From positions 124,001 to 188,000 of the forward strand of contig NZ_BJDX01000001.1 in assembly GCF_005405365.1 (NCBI RefSeq): DNA of 64,000 nucleotides, in the 5' to 3' direction. Both the position numbers and the translations under genes were made by a program. Of this stretch, positions 40,232-50,653 are shown piece after piece. Each line of letters starts with the position of its first letter. Positions within the stretch are counted from its first letter, which is position 1. The notes beneath the pieces are model-generated. The model made no database searches. It saw only the letters and a list, made by a program, of their open reading frames with translations, and was not told the origin of the DNA. Source of the stretch: Enterococcus xiangfangensis. Its GTDB lineage: Bacteria; Bacillota; Bacilli; Lactobacillales; Enterococcaceae.

Positions 40232-40344
40232 AACACCGTTTCAAAAACTGATCAGATACTACTAGATTTCAGTTTATTGCTGGTTTTCTTCATGAAGTCA
40301 TGAGTCTACTGCAAGAAGTTTCTTACTACATCTTTCATTGAATA

Positions 40345-40380
40345 AAAAAATAGCCGAAGCAGCTGCTTCGGCTATTTTTT
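40345..40380. terminator. Bidirectional terminator overlapping the recN stop
   Basis: A perfect 36-bp palindrome, AAAAAATAGCCGAAGCAG followed by its complement, with A and T tails on both sides. It serves the small plus-strand gene and recN. The recN stop codon TAG lies inside the stem. Confidence 0.88.
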
Positions 40381-42042
40381 GGCTAATTGCAATAATTCTT
40401 TGGCATGCTCAATCGATAGATCCGTGATTTCCGTTCCTGCTAACATCCGCGCTATTTCTTCTATACGATCTTTTTCAGTCAATTCTTCTACTTTAGTCAG
40501 CGTGCGGCCAGCTGTGATTTCTTTACGAATGAATAATTGATGATCGGCCCTAGCTGCGACTTGCGGCAAATGAGTAATACAAAGCGCTTGCGAATTTTGA
40601 CCAATTTGATAGATCTTATCTGCGATTGCTTGCGCCACTCGTCCACTTACGCCAGTGTCGACTTCATCGAATACAATACTGGTCAAGCCTTGTGTTCTTG
40701 AAAAAATCGTCTTCAATGCCAGCATGACTCGAGAGATTTCTCCACCTGAAGCAACTTTGACTAGCGGCTTCAACGGCTCTCCTGGATTGGTCGTGATATA
40801 AAATTCTACTTCATCAATTCCCTCTCCACCAAAAGCGACCGGCTTAAATTTCACCTCAAAGCGCGCATTTTCCATATACAGACTTTTTAATTCATCTTGA
40901 ATCGCTGCTTCTAGTTTTCTAGCCATTTTCTTTCGGGCAGTTTGCAGTTTCTCTGCTAATTTTTGCAGCTTCTCTGCTTTAGCCGATAACTCTATTTCTA
41001 ATTTTTCAAGCTTATCTCCTGAAAAATCTGAATCCAACAATTCTTGGCTAATTTGCTCATAATAATTTAAAATGATCTCGATTGAATCACCATATTTTCG
41101 TTTCAATTGGTGAATCAACTCCAAACGCTCATTAACTAAATCCAAACGCTCTTCGTCCAACTCCAATAGATCCAACTGGCGCCCGATCTCGCTGACAGCA
41201 TCTTGCAATAAATAATAAGCGCTGTGAACATTATCGGAAATACTCTCATAATCCTGATCTAAAGAAGCAATCGTCTGGAGCTCTTGACTAGCCGAACCGA
41301 TCGTATCTAATGCGCTTGTTTCTTCATTAGTCATCGCTTGGTAGCTGTAAGAAAGACTGTCGACAATCTTTTGATAGTTTGTCAGTTTTTCACGTTCTTC
41401 TACTAATTTTTCTTCCTCACCGCTGACTAGTCCAGCATTGCTGATTTCTTCTTGTTGGAAAGTCAGCATATCGATTCGCTGAGCAAAAGATTGCTCGTTT
41501 TGTTTGAATTTTTTCACTTGATTCACTAAAGAGACATAGTCTTTGTAAGCCGCTTGATAATTACTTTTGGTTTTTTGAAAAGCTGTATCACCAAAACTGT
41601 CCAGCAGGCGCAAGTGTGATTCCGGGTGCATCAGCTCTTGATGATCGTTCTGTCCTTGAATATCGACTAGAAATTGTCCGATTCGGCGCAAGTTAGCCAA
41701 CGTTACGATCCGGCCATTGACGCGGGAAACGCTTTTTCCAGAAATATTTAAATCTCTTTGAACGATTAGTCCCGCTTCGTCGACTTCGATCCCAAACTCT
41801 TCTAACAACAAACGAAATTCAGGCTGTTCGGGTAAATCAAACAGTCCTTCTACTAAACATTTATCGCTGCCTTGGCGGATATATTCAATTGAAGAACGGG
41901 CACCCGCTAACAAGCTGACGGCATCGATAATGATTGATTTTCCGGCACCAGTTTCACCGGTCAACGCAGTCATTCCATCAGTAAAACTTAAATGTAACGA
42001 AGAAATGATCGCAAAATTTTTAATTGTCAATTCTTGTAACAT
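40372..42042 (-). CDS. recN: DNA repair protein RecN
   Basis: An SMC-like ATPase acting in double-strand break repair. About 556 residues: Walker A GETGAGKSIIIDAVSLL near the N-terminus, a long coiled-coil middle, the signature VASGGEISRVMLALK, and Walker B TSIVFDEVDTGVSG. The start is ATG at 42042 after AAAGGGGA; an upstream ATG eight codons earlier encodes that ribosome-binding site. The stop is embedded in the terminator. Confidence 0.95.
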   Translation of the reverse strand: MLQELTIKNFAIISSLHLSFTDGMTALTGETGAGKSIIIDAVSLLAGARSSIEYIRQGSDKCLVEGLFDLPEQPEFRLLLEEFGIEVDEAGLIVQRDLNISGKSVSRVNGRIVTLANLRRIGQFLVDIQGQNDHQELMHPESHLRLLDSFGDTAFQKTKSNYQAAYKDYVSLVNQVKKFKQNEQSFAQRIDMLTFQQEEISNAGLVSGEEEKLVEEREKLTNYQKIVDSLSYSYQAMTNEETSALDTIGSASQELQTIASLDQDYESISDNVHSAYYLLQDAVSEIGRQLDLLELDEERLDLVNERLELIHQLKRKYGDSIEIILNYYEQISQELLDSDFSGDKLEKLEIELSAKAEKLQKLAEKLQTARKKMARKLEAAIQDELKSLYMENARFEVKFKPVAFGGEGIDEVEFYITTNPGEPLKPLVKVASGGEISRVMLALKTIFSRTQGLTSIVFDEVDTGVSGRVAQAIADKIYQIGQNSQALCITHLPQVAARADHQLFIRKEITAGRTLTKVEELTEKDRIEEIARMLAGTEITDLSIEHAKELLQLAKK

Positions 42043-42071
42043 TCTTCTTATTCCCCTTTTGATCATACTTG

Positions 42072-42530
42072 CTAACTATTTTGACTTTTCTCAGTGATTT
42101 CTTGGTGGATTCGCTTAGCATCTTCTTCTGTTCGAACGATCAGCAAAATACTATCATCATCATTCAACGTCGTAAATAAATTTGTCATAAATTGCTTTTC
42201 TAATAGATTCGCACAAGCCGCCGCATTTCCCGGCAGTGTTTTCACGTTGATAAATTTCTCCATTTGATCAACAGAGACCACTGCTTCTTTTAACAGATCA
42301 GTCAGTTTTTCATTTACGTCTTCTTGTTCTTTACGCGGTAGGCTGTAACGATACCCGCCATTTTGTGCCGGTACTTTAATCAATTTCATTTCCTTGATAT
42401 CTCGTGAAATCGTTGCTTGCGTTACCGCCACGCCCCGTTGCGCAAAGATCGCTACGAAATCTTCTTGCTTTTTCACGTCGTGTTCACTCAAAAGTTGAGT
42501 GATGATCCGGTGCCGTTCTTGTTTTCGCAT
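42072..42530 (-). CDS. argR: ArgR-family arginine regulator
   Basis: A 152-residue protein. The N-terminal winged helix has RHRIITQLLSEHDVKKQEDF and VTQATISRDIKEM. The C-terminal hexamerisation and arginine-binding domain contains LPGNAAACANLLE and ILLIVRTEEDA. The position between tlyA and recN is that of ahrC in B. subtilis. Enterococci often have several ArgR copies, so which genes this one regulates is open. Confidence 0.92.
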   Translation of the reverse strand: MRKQERHRIITQLLSEHDVKKQEDFVAIFAQRGVAVTQATISRDIKEMKLIKVPAQNGGYRYSLPRKEQEDVNEKLTDLLKEAVVSVDQMEKFINVKTLPGNAAACANLLEKQFMTNLFTTLNDDDSILLIVRTEEDAKRIHQEITEKSQNS

Positions 42531-42545
42531 TCCTTCTCCTCCAAA

Positions 42546-43361
42546 TTATTTAGCTAGTTGCTGATGAGCCTCTGATACTACGCCTTCTAAGCTGATTGCT
42601 GGATTTATGACACCTGTTTCCGGCACTTTTTTCAAATGAGCGAGAAATTCAATATTCCCTTCACCGCCTGTGATAGGAGAAAAAGTCAATCCTTCCACAT
42701 CAAATCCATGAGCGATAGCAAAGCTGGTGATTTCTTCTAAGACCATCAAATGTATTTTAGGATCTTTGATGATTCCCTTTTTACCGACAAATTCTTTTCC
42801 GGCTTCAAATTGAGGCTTGATCAAGGCGATTACATCCCCGTCATCTGTCAAAATGTCATGCAATGGCGGTAAAATCAATCGCAATGAGATAAACGAAACA
42901 TCAATCGTGGCAAAATTCGGTTGCCCCCGGTCAAAATCGGCCAATTTAGAGTAGCGAAAATTGGTTCGTTCCATTACGACTACGCGTTCATCTTGGCGTA
43001 ATTTCCAAGCTAGCTGGTTGTAGCCGACATCTAACGCATAACTCAATGTCGCACCATTTTGCAAAGCAACATCTGTGAAGCCGCCTGTAGAAGAGCCAAT
43101 GTCTAACAATATTTTTTGATCAATCGCTACATCAAAGAACTTTAATGCTTTTTCTAATTTTAATCCGCCGCGGGAAACATATGCCAAGCTTTGGCCTTTG
43201 ACTTGTAAAATCGTTTCGAGCGGAATCTTTTCACCTGGTTTATCCAGCCGTTCGTTTTTTTGATCGTAGACTAGTCCCGCCATTACGCCGCGTTTCGCTT
43301 TTTCTCTCGTCTCAAAAAGCCCTTGATTAAAAGCTAGTACATCTACACGTTCTTTTTTCAT
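42546..43361 (-). CDS. TlyA-family rRNA methyltransferase (YqxC)
   Basis: A 271-residue protein. The N-terminal S4 RNA-binding domain (about 1-60) has RVDVLAFNQGLFETREKAKRGVMAG. An FtsJ-like SAM domain follows, with SRGGLKLEKAL, LDIGSSTGGFTDVALQ, DVGYNQLAWKLR and FATIDVSFISL. It is annotated as 2'-O-methyltransferase or haemolysin in the literature; the methylase function fits. It directly follows ispA, with no dxs between them. Confidence 0.92.
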   Translation of the reverse strand: MKKERVDVLAFNQGLFETREKAKRGVMAGLVYDQKNERLDKPGEKIPLETILQVKGQSLAYVSRGGLKLEKALKFFDVAIDQKILLDIGSSTGGFTDVALQNGATLSYALDVGYNQLAWKLRQDERVVVMERTNFRYSKLADFDRGQPNFATIDVSFISLRLILPPLHDILTDDGDVIALIKPQFEAGKEFVGKKGIIKDPKIHLMVLEEITSFAIAHGFDVEGLTFSPITGGEGNIEFLAHLKKVPETGVINPAISLEGVVSEAHQQLAK

Positions 43362-43406
43362 TTCGTCCCCTACTTCATAAATAGATTTATTCTTGCATTG
43401 AGTTGA

Positions 43407-44291
43407 CTACTTTTCTAAGGCAAAAAGTGTTAGTAGTTCTGTAAAAATCTGCGGTTGAAATTCTGCGGTCTCTGCTAATTGTTGAATGATCATTTCAGCT
43501 TGACTTAATTCATCCGTCAGAGCTTGATGCGCACCTTCTAAACCTAATAATGCTGGATACGTGCTTTTCTCTGATTTTTCATCTTGACCAACTTGTTTGC
43601 CCAATTCCTCAGTAGTCCCGACAATATCTAACAGATCATCACGAATTTGAAAAGCCAAACCGATGTGTGCACCAAGTTTTTCAAGCCGTTCTAACACGTA
43701 CTCTGTCTGATTGGCTAAAATACCGCCTGCTACAAATGCATAGGTCAGCAGCGCGCCTGTTTTTCCGTGGTGAATAGTTTTTAATTCAGTAAGCGAGACA
43801 TGTCGCTTTTCTGCAGTCATATCTCCTGCTTGCCCAGCTACCATCCCGCCGATCCCAGCGGCTTTTGCTAACAGCTGAATCAATAAAACATTTTCTGTTG
43901 CACTCAGCGTCGTTTCACTGATCAATTGAAAAGCACTGGTTAGAAGACCATCTCCAGCTAGAATTGCCAGCGCGTCGCCAAAAACTTTATGGTTCGTCGG
44001 CTGACCGCGTCGCAAATCGTCATTATCCATCGCAGGCAGATCATCATGGATCAGCGAATACGTATGGATCATTTCAAGTGCTCCGGCTGTTTGATAAACA
44101 GGCAGTGTGATTTCTTTTTGAAACGCTCGAACAGTCGCCAAAACAATTAACGGCCGAATTCGTTTGCCGCCTGCTTCAATTGAATATAGCATGCTTTTTT
44201 TTAGTTCATTATGGGTAGTGTAGTTGGTGATGAAATCAATGATCTCTCTTTCAACTTTAGGTAGCTCTTCGGCAGAAAGCTGCTGCAACAT
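43407..44291 (-). CDS. ispA: Polyprenyl (farnesyl) diphosphate synthase
   Basis: A chain-elongating prenyltransferase of 294 residues. The first aspartate motif is in LIHDDLPAMDNDDLRRG, and the second is FQIRDDLLDIVGT. KRIRPLIVLA and GQAGDMTAE fit too. It supplies C15 precursors for undecaprenyl carrier synthesis. Its start shares a base with the end of xseB (44291). Confidence 0.94.
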   Translation of the reverse strand: MLQQLSAEELPKVEREIIDFITNYTTHNELKKSMLYSIEAGGKRIRPLIVLATVRAFQKEITLPVYQTAGALEMIHTYSLIHDDLPAMDNDDLRRGQPTNHKVFGDALAILAGDGLLTSAFQLISETTLSATENVLLIQLLAKAAGIGGMVAGQAGDMTAEKRHVSLTELKTIHHGKTGALLTYAFVAGGILANQTEYVLERLEKLGAHIGLAFQIRDDLLDIVGTTEELGKQVGQDEKSEKSTYPALLGLEGAHQALTDELSQAEMIIQQLAETAEFQPQIFTELLTLFALEK

Positions 44292-44512
44292 TAGGCTTCC
44301 TCCTCACCTGCAAAAGGGACTTCCTCATCTTCACTCATCATTTTTGTCAACATTTTTTCTGCTTTGGTCAATGTATCTTGGCATTGTTTACTCAAAACCA
44401 TTCCTTTTTGAAAAACTTCTAGCGCTTCTTCCAATGGTATATCGCCGCGTTCTAGCTGAGTTACAATTGTTTCTAGTTGTGCGATTGATTCTTCAAAGGT
44501 CGTGTTCTCCAT
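44291..44512 (-). CDS. xseB: Exonuclease VII small subunit
   Basis: 73 residues, with the family core [20 protein letters not shown] and [12 protein letters not shown]. It partners XseA. It is coupled on both sides by single-base overlaps with xseA and ispA. Confidence 0.95.
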   Translation of the reverse strand: MENTTFEESIAQLETIVTQLERGDIPLEEALEVFQKGMVLSKQCQDTLTKAEKMLTKMMSEDEEVPFAGEEEA

Positions 44513-45846
44513 TATTTTTCCCCTTTTTCAATTTCTAAAACGGATGCTCTCACGGAGCCATCCACAAAGTGAACCGTCATTTCTGCTTCTTCTAAATCGT
44601 TTACTGAACGGATCACATGATCATTTTGAGTCGTATAAGAAAATCCGCGTCCCATCGTCTTTAACGGACTCAATAAATCAAGCGATGTGATTGCTTGCTG
44701 CAGACGTCGCTGCTGATTTTCTAAATAACCTTGTATTTGTTCTTGCAATCGTTCATGTAAATATTCTGTCTGTTGTTGTGCTTGCTTTACACGACTGACG
44801 GGATTGGCTTGAACTAAACGATTGTTAGTTTGCATTAATTCTCGTTCTCGTTGATTTACTAACACAGTCATGTTTTGCTGAAGTTGTTGTGTTAAACGAT
44901 CTAACTGGACACTTTGCGCTTCATATAAGCGATTCGGCTGTCTAAAAATATACGATTGCTGCAGCCGCTCAAAGCGCTCTTTTTTTCGCTGCAATTGATG
45001 CAGAAAGGCTTGTTCTAAACGCGCTTGTTTTTCTTTAATCCGTAAAATCTCTTCCGATAAAACTGGTACTGCTAATTCTGCCGCAGCAGTCGGTGTCGCA
45101 GCCCGTACATCAGCAACTAAGTCCGCAATCGTCGTATCTGTTTCATGCCCCACAGATGAAATAATCGGAATCGGCGAAGCAGCGATCGCTCGCGCGACAA
45201 TTTCTTCATTGAACGGCCATAAATCTTCAATCGATCCGCCGCCTCGCCCAATAATCATCGTATCAAAGTCCAACATCTCAGCCTTTTTGATATTTTCAAC
45301 AATATTGGCCGCGGCTTTATCCCCTTGGACAACCGTTGGAAATAAAACTAACTGAGCAATAGGATAGCGTCGTTTTACTGTCGTGATGATATCACGAATG
45401 ACTGCACCGCTAGGACTGGTCACTACGGCGATTCGTTTAGGATAACGAGGTAATTGTTTTTTCGGTTGTGAAAATAGACCTTCTTTTTCTAGTTTCTCTC
45501 GTAACTCTGCCAATGCTTGGTATAACGCTCCTACACCGTCAGGTTCCATATGATCAATATAAATTTGATACATCCCGCTAGCTTCATACAAAGCGATCCG
45601 ACCTACTACTAAAACTTTCATTCCTTCTTTAGGAGTAAATTTCAATTTTTGGAAAGCACCTTTGAACATGATCGCGTTGATTTTAGAGCGTTCATCTTTC
45701 AAACTAAAATATTGATGGTTATTCGGCCGCATGCGAAAGTTAGAGATTTCCCCGGTCAAATAGACCCGCTCTAAATAGGGGTCTACATCGAATTTTCGTT
45801 TAATATATTTATTTAACGCACTGACAGTCAAATACTCTTGTGCCAT
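44512..45846 (-). CDS. xseA: Exonuclease VII large subunit
   Basis: 444 residues. The N-terminal OB fold has [25 protein letters not shown]. The catalytic part has [34 protein letters not shown] and [28 protein letters not shown] long C-terminal coiled coil follows. It degrades single-stranded DNA with XseB. Confidence 0.96.
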   Translation of the reverse strand: MAQEYLTVSALNKYIKRKFDVDPYLERVYLTGEISNFRMRPNNHQYFSLKDERSKINAIMFKGAFQKLKFTPKEGMKVLVVGRIALYEASGMYQIYIDHMEPDGVGALYQALAELREKLEKEGLFSQPKKQLPRYPKRIAVVTSPSGAVIRDIITTVKRRYPIAQLVLFPTVVQGDKAAANIVENIKKAEMLDFDTMIIGRGGGSIEDLWPFNEEIVARAIAASPIPIISSVGHETDTTIADLVADVRAATPTAAAELAVPVLSEEILRIKEKQARLEQAFLHQLQRKKERFERLQQSYIFRQPNRLYEAQSVQLDRLTQQLQQNMTVLVNQRERELMQTNNRLVQANPVSRVKQAQQQTEYLHERLQEQIQGYLENQQRRLQQAITSLDLLSPLKTMGRGFSYTTQNDHVIRSVNDLEEAEMTVHFVDGSVRASVLEIEKGEK

Positions 45847-45861
45847 TTGAACACCTCTTTA

Positions 45862-46719
45862 TTATTTATGATCCAATACTTGGCGTTCACAACATTCGAC
45901 TGTTTGCTGCATCAACATTGTAATGGTCATTGGACCTACACCGCCTGGAACCGGCGTAATGTAGCTGGCGATTGGTTCGACTTCATCGAATTTTACATCG
46001 CCAATCAATTTACCGTCTTCATTTCGATTCATCCCAACATCGACTACAACTGCTCCAGGCTTGATGAATTCTTTTGTCACAAAATGCCCTTTGCCGATTG
46101 CTACAACTAAAATATCCGCTTTGCTAGCAACCTTTGCTAAGTCTTCTGTTTTTGAATGAGTCAATGTCACTGTCGCATCCGCCTCTAAAAGTAAGATCGC
46201 CATCGGCTTGCCGACAATATTGCTTCGGCCGATTACAACCGCTTGTTTACCAGCCAATGGGATATCATATTCTTCAAACATCTTCATAATACCGTATGGT
46301 GTACAAGGAATTGTATGCGGCATCCCCGCAAATAATCGTCCCATATTCATCGGATGGAACCCGTCGACATCTTTTAACGGATTGATCGCAAGCAATACTT
46401 TTTCTTCATTGATGTGCGCTGGCAATGGCAGCTGTACTAAAATACCGTGGAACTCGTTGGATTCATTGAAATATTCGATTTCTCTGATTAGCTCAGCTTC
46501 AGTGATCGACGCTGGATAACGTCTTACTTCAGAATGAATCCCGATCCTTTTTGCAGCACGTTCTTTATTTCTTACATATATTTGACTAGCGGGGTTCTCT
46601 CCGACTAGTAACACGACTAAGCCAGGGTGGATATCTTTTGCTGCTAATTTTTCGACTTGTCTCGCCGTTTCTTGTTGAAGCTTCTCTGCTAATTTTTTAC
46701 CATCAATAAGTTGCGCCAT
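45862..46719 (-). CDS. folD: Methylenetetrahydrofolate dehydrogenase/cyclohydrolase
   Basis: 285 residues; interconverts one-carbon folates. [17 protein letters not shown] has the catalytic Tyr and Lys region, [12 protein letters not shown] and [13 protein letters not shown] follow, and the NADP domain has [14 protein letters not shown] and [14 protein letters not shown]. The start is ATG at 46719 after GGGGA; the open frame extends into the nusB end but is unsupported there. Confidence 0.96.
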   Translation of the reverse strand: MAQLIDGKKLAEKLQQETARQVEKLAAKDIHPGLVVLLVGENPASQIYVRNKERAAKRIGIHSEVRRYPASITEAELIREIEYFNESNEFHGILVQLPLPAHINEEKVLLAINPLKDVDGFHPMNMGRLFAGMPHTIPCTPYGIMKMFEEYDIPLAGKQAVVIGRSNIVGKPMAILLLEADATVTLTHSKTEDLAKVASKADILVVAIGKGHFVTKEFIKPGAVVVDVGMNRNEDGKLIGDVKFDEVEPIASYITPVPGGVGPMTITMLMQQTVECCERQVLDHK

Positions 46720-46777
46720 GTTACTTCCCCACTTCTTTCCTCTAGATAGTTTAAATGAAGCTGGGTAAATAGCTTTA

Positions 46778-47236
46778 TTAGCTATTTGCCCCAGCTTCAT
46801 CGATTTCTTTCATTACATTAGATAAGATTCCATTGACAAACTTCCTCGACTGATCATCACTGAAAGTTTTGGCTAATTCGATTGCTTCATTTAGAACCAC
46901 TCGATTGGGCACTTGAGTGTTGTACAGCATCTCATAGATCCCGATTCGCAAGATAATCAAATCCATTTTTGCAATTCGTTGAATCGACCAGTTAGAACGC
47001 AAATGTTTTTGGATGATCGCATCTAGTTCTGCTTGGTGCTCTACGACTCCGCCGACTAATTCATCCAGATAAACCGGAACAAATTCTTCTTCGTCTTCAC
47101 TGACAAATGCCTGTTGGTCAATGCTCAACGCATGGTTGATCGCATCTTTTTTAGTTAATTCTTGATTGAAATCCAATGGAAATAATGCCTGCAAGGCTTT
47201 TTCTCGGATCTCATGACGTGATAGTTCTTTACTCAT
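46778..47236 (-). CDS. nusB: Transcription antitermination factor NusB
   Basis: About 152 residues, all-helical, starting [19 protein letters not shown]. The C-terminal [28 protein letters not shown] and FVNGILSNV are standard. It acts with NusE on rRNA leaders. The start is ATG at 47236 after AGGA; it overlaps the end of the asp23 gene by eight bases. Confidence 0.95.
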   Translation of the reverse strand: MSKELSRHEIREKALQALFPLDFNQELTKKDAINHALSIDQQAFVSEDEEEFVPVYLDELVGGVVEHQAELDAIIQKHLRSNWSIQRIAKMDLIILRIGIYEMLYNTQVPNRVVLNEAIELAKTFSDDQSRKFVNGILSNVMKEIDEAGANS

Positions 47237-47654
47237 TATTTTCCTCTTCATCATTAAATAATTCTTCTAGGGACGGTTGTTCTAATTTTTCCGCAACAAC
47301 GCCGACTACGTGAATATTCACTTCACTTAATTCGACATCCGTCATAAACAAGACTTGTTGTTTTACACGTTCTTGCATAGCCATCGCCACTTTTGGTACA
47401 GAAGTGCCATAGTCAAAATAAGAATAGATATCGACTTTTAAGCCGTCTTCATCATTTTTAAGATAGACACCTTTGCCATGAGCCGCTTTACCAAGCAATT
47501 CTGTCACATTGCTAGCTAAAGATCCGCGCATCCCATAAACACCGTCGACTTTTGAAGCCGCAATTCCGATGATCACTTCGATTACTTCTGGTGCAATGAT
47601 AATCTCGCCAAGTTCAGGGCTTTCGCCTAAAACTAAATTTTTTTCGTCTGCCAT
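47229..47654 (-). CDS. Asp23/Gls24-family protein (YqhY-like)
   Basis: 141 residues with the Asp23 domain: ELGEIIIAPEVIEVIIGIAASKVDGVYGM and VDIYSYFDYGTSVPKVAMAMQERV. B. subtilis YqhY is linked to control of acetyl-CoA carboxylase. Here accB and accC are absent from the neighbourhood. It heads the nusB-folD transcript. Confidence 0.9.
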   Translation of the reverse strand: MADEKNLVLGESPELGEIIIAPEVIEVIIGIAASKVDGVYGMRGSLASNVTELLGKAAHGKGVYLKNDEDGLKVDIYSYFDYGTSVPKVAMAMQERVKQQVLFMTDVELSEVNIHVVGVVAEKLEQPSLEELFNDEEENNE

Positions 47655-47894
47655 CTTACTCTCCCCTTATTCCTCCAAATATCCTTATTTCCTCTATCAG
47701 AAAAAATAAGTCTGATGTTTATGCCTTATACTATCTGACTGTGCTATCAAAAACGGCGGTTGATTATTAAGATCTAAATTTCTCTAATGCAGAAATTCAA
47801 AAAATCTTATATACCTTCCCGTATGTTGCCCATCTTTGCAGATTTGCTTCTAGTTTATCATTTCTTGATTACTTACGCTACTACTCTATTATCT

Positions 47895-48959
47895 TTATAA
47901 AAGGATGAGTTCTTTTGGCGCTTTAGTCAAGATTCGATTGCCTTGTGCTAAGATCACTAAATCATCTTCGATCCGAACACCGCCAAGTCCTGCTAAATAG
48001 ATTCCCGGTTCATCCGTAATAACATTTCCAACACTCAAAGGATGATTATTTGAACGGCTGATATTCGGTCCTTCGTGGATCTCCATCCCAATACCATGAC
48101 CCGTTGAATGTCCAAAAGCCTCGCCATAACCAGCCTCAGTAATAAAATCTCGGGCTACTGCGTCTAGTTGTGCGCCAGTCACTCCTGTTTGTGCTGTTTC
48201 AATAACTTTTAATTGGGCAGCCAAAACGATTTGATAAATGTCTTTTAACTGTTGACCCGGATTACCAATCGCAAAAGTCCTTGTAATATCTGAAACATAG
48301 CCTTGGTAGACACAACCAAAATCAAGCGTAATTAAATCGCCTTGTTCAATCATTTTCTCACTGGCAACACCATGGGGCAAAGCAGATCGTATCCCGCTAG
48401 CCACGATTGTATCAAAAGAAGTACCGCTGGCGCCCAGCGAACGCATAAAGAAATCAAGTTGATTAGCTACTTCGATCTCGGTCATTCCGGGACGAATCAT
48501 TTTTAAAATATACTCGAACCCTTCATCCGCGATCGCACAGGCTTTCTCAATGATCGCAATTTCTCCAGCATCTTTTTGCTCACGTAATTTTTCGATCATC
48601 CCGCTGGCCGGAGCCAATTCTGCATCGATTACTTCTTCAAACACAGAATATTCCGCATAAGTCATCCATGCATCTTCAAATCCCAGAACATGGATACCTT
48701 CTTTTTCCACCAATTTAATGATCTCACCGACGATATCTCCTTGCTGTTGGATGATCGTCATTTCTTCAACTTGTTCGTTGGCTTGCTCTGTATAACGAAA
48801 ATCCGTAATAAAGAACGCTTTGTCTAATGTGATGAACGCCAGACCCGCAGTTCCAGTAAAATTCGTCAAATACCGAAGATTTGCCGAACTTGTGACTAAG
48901 TACGCATCAATTACTTCGTTTTTCATCAATGCACGTAATTTCTCGATTCGTTTTATCAT
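47895..48959 (-). CDS. Xaa-Pro aminopeptidase-like M24 peptidase
   Basis: 354 residues. An N-terminal creatinase-like domain (YLVTSSANLRYLTNFTG) precedes the metal-binding pita-bread domain. That domain has LITLDFGCVYQGYVSDITRTF, GHSTGHGIGMEIHEGPNIS, VITDEPGIYL and GVRIEDDLVI, and all five ligands can be seen. The start is ATG at 48959; a GTG three codons before is possible. In many Firmicutes efp follows this gene, but here 47655-47894 holds none. Confidence 0.9.
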   Translation of the reverse strand: MIKRIEKLRALMKNEVIDAYLVTSSANLRYLTNFTGTAGLAFITLDKAFFITDFRYTEQANEQVEEMTIIQQQGDIVGEIIKLVEKEGIHVLGFEDAWMTYAEYSVFEEVIDAELAPASGMIEKLREQKDAGEIAIIEKACAIADEGFEYILKMIRPGMTEIEVANQLDFFMRSLGASGTSFDTIVASGIRSALPHGVASEKMIEQGDLITLDFGCVYQGYVSDITRTFAIGNPGQQLKDIYQIVLAAQLKVIETAQTGVTGAQLDAVARDFITEAGYGEAFGHSTGHGIGMEIHEGPNISRSNNHPLSVGNVITDEPGIYLAGLGGVRIEDDLVILAQGNRILTKAPKELILL

Positions 48960-49083
48960 TCTTATCACCCATCTTCCATTATAACAAAGAGTTTTAAAAA
49001 GCAGAACGAACAAGTCCAGAAAAACAAAAAGGTTCTTAAAACAAAAAAACAGGAACCGTAATCTTGGCTCCTGATGTCAGTTT

Positions 49084-49320
49084 TTATCGCCGACTGGTGA
49101 ATAAAGAAACGACCGCTACCACGATCACAGCTCCTAAGATCGACGGTACTAACGCCATCCCAGCTAATTGCGGCCCCCAGTGACCAAAAATCGCTTGACC
49201 AACATAGGACCCAACCAATCCAGCAATGATATTAAATAAACAACCCATCTGTTTGCCGCGGCCAGAAAGCCCGCCGCCGATTGCTCCAATCACGGCACCG
49301 ACTATTAAGGTCCAAATCAT
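49084..49320 (-). CDS. GlsB/YeaQ/YmgE-family membrane protein
   Basis: 78 residues with three TM helices and the Gly-rich pattern VGAVIGAIGGGLSGRG plus FNIIAGLVGSYVGQAIFG. The transglycosylase-associated family is linked to general stress in enterococci. It has its own ribosome-binding site GGAGGG. Upstream, 49321-49613 contains only AT-rich spacer and a GTTTC/GAAAC hairpin. Confidence 0.9.
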   Translation of the reverse strand: MIWTLIVGAVIGAIGGGLSGRGKQMGCLFNIIAGLVGSYVGQAIFGHWGPQLAGMALVPSILGAVIVVAVVSLFTSRR

Positions 49321-49613
49321 CCGTATCCCTCCTACTCCAGATTACTATTTTTAGCTCAACACACACCTAATTATTGTTGTCCACACGTATCTCATTTAAA
49401 GAAAAAAATCTTTAATTTTTAAACTAGCAGAGTCTTTTTTAATCCCCATCATTAAATACTCACAGCGCTTGTCAAGTACCTAACAAACGCTTTTTTAAAA
49501 AGTTTCTCAGTTGTGAAACTCAGCTAAAGTTTGATATAAAAGCTTTTTCCCGTTTGTAAGCGGCTAAACTGGTCAATAAAAAACCTTTTTTACCGTATCC
49601 TGTGAATAACTTT

Positions 49614-50315
49614 TTATTGAACCAACTCTGATCTCAGTTTTATTGTATTTTTTCTCCAGTCAATGTTTCCTAATTGATAGGGAAAATCATCACTTACTGT
49701 AAAACTTCCAAATTCTGGAATATTTGTTTTATTCATTCGAGCATTGCCTTTAGCTAAATAACCTGTTCCTAGCTTTAACATGTCTTTTAAACGAAGATTG
49801 CTACCGGCATATTCTTTGACTGTTCCATAATTATTAGTAATGGAAGATAGCCGTGGACGAACCGTTTTGCGTTTCATCAGCCGAATGATATCTTCTTGTC
49901 GTTCAAATACATCGATTCGACCATCGGGATCAATCTGATAACTGATATACGCATCGATTTCAGCCAATGTCAGGCGCTGTTCCCCTTTTGCAAAGGACTG
50001 CCCAGTTTTTACAGCAAGAAAATCTTTATAAACCGTCACCGGCATTTTACCGTCGTCTTCTAGTCCCGCTTCTTTTACTCCGCGTAAAAAATCTGCTTTT
50101 TTTAAAATTAAATATTTCTTTACTTCAAGCGAAAAAGCCGCTGAAAAATAAACTAAGAATTTTTCGATTGGCACTTGCATATAAAGTTCACCCAATGATA
50201 GTTTTTTGATCTTTATTTCTGGCGAGATCCGCAACAACCCATTAACCCCATCAGCCAAGTCATAAACAAAAAAACTAGAATATTCCTGATCTTCAAATAC
50301 AAACAAAACTTTCAT
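49614..50315 (-). CDS. Unknown protein, 233 aa
   Basis: No family recognised. The start is ATG at 50315, eight bases after AGAGGA. It begins MKVLFVFEDQEYSSFFVYDL, is soluble with no signal peptide or TM, and has many charged residues. Its middle holds a Lys/Arg patch (IIRLMKRKTVRPRLSSI) and the C-terminus has several Gly/Asn-rich turns. It stands alone at the edge of the accessory region. It could be a phage- or island-derived gene, but nothing decides this. Confidence 0.6.
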   Translation of the reverse strand: MKVLFVFEDQEYSSFFVYDLADGVNGLLRISPEIKIKKLSLGELYMQVPIEKFLVYFSAAFSLEVKKYLILKKADFLRGVKEAGLEDDGKMPVTVYKDFLAVKTGQSFAKGEQRLTLAEIDAYISYQIDPDGRIDVFERQEDIIRLMKRKTVRPRLSSITNNYGTVKEYAGSNLRLKDMLKLGTGYLAKGNARMNKTNIPEFGSFTVSDDFPYQLGNIDWRKNTIKLRSELVQ

Positions 50316-50653
50316 ACCAATCTTCCTCTCTAAAATAAGTTTATAGAAAAATGAAAGAAAAAACATCCGCCGGAAGACTGAACTAAAAAATAGCGACTAT
50401 TTTTGATTATTGAATTCTATTCATCTCTCTGATTTCCATAAAAAATGAACTATCTCTAGAAATTATTATTCGGCTATCAAAAAAAGTTTATTATTTTGAA
50501 AAATAGAAATGACTTGGTACTAAATAGATAGATTAAAAACAAATTCAGAAATAGCATCCAAATTCCAAACTAGCTACTAGAATCATACTATTTATAACCG
50601 CCCAACAGCTACCTAATCAACAAGCTTCTAACACTTAAAAGAGATTGGAGATA

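Noticed and set aside
40021..40236. 71-codon minus-strand frame
   Set aside because: Antisense to the small plus-strand gene, which has promoter, ribosome-binding site and typical sequence.
49510..49545. Possible plus-strand promoter (TTGTGA, TGATATAAA)
   Set aside because: It points into the antisense of the 233-codon gene, with no gene or clear small RNA downstream. Too weak to call.
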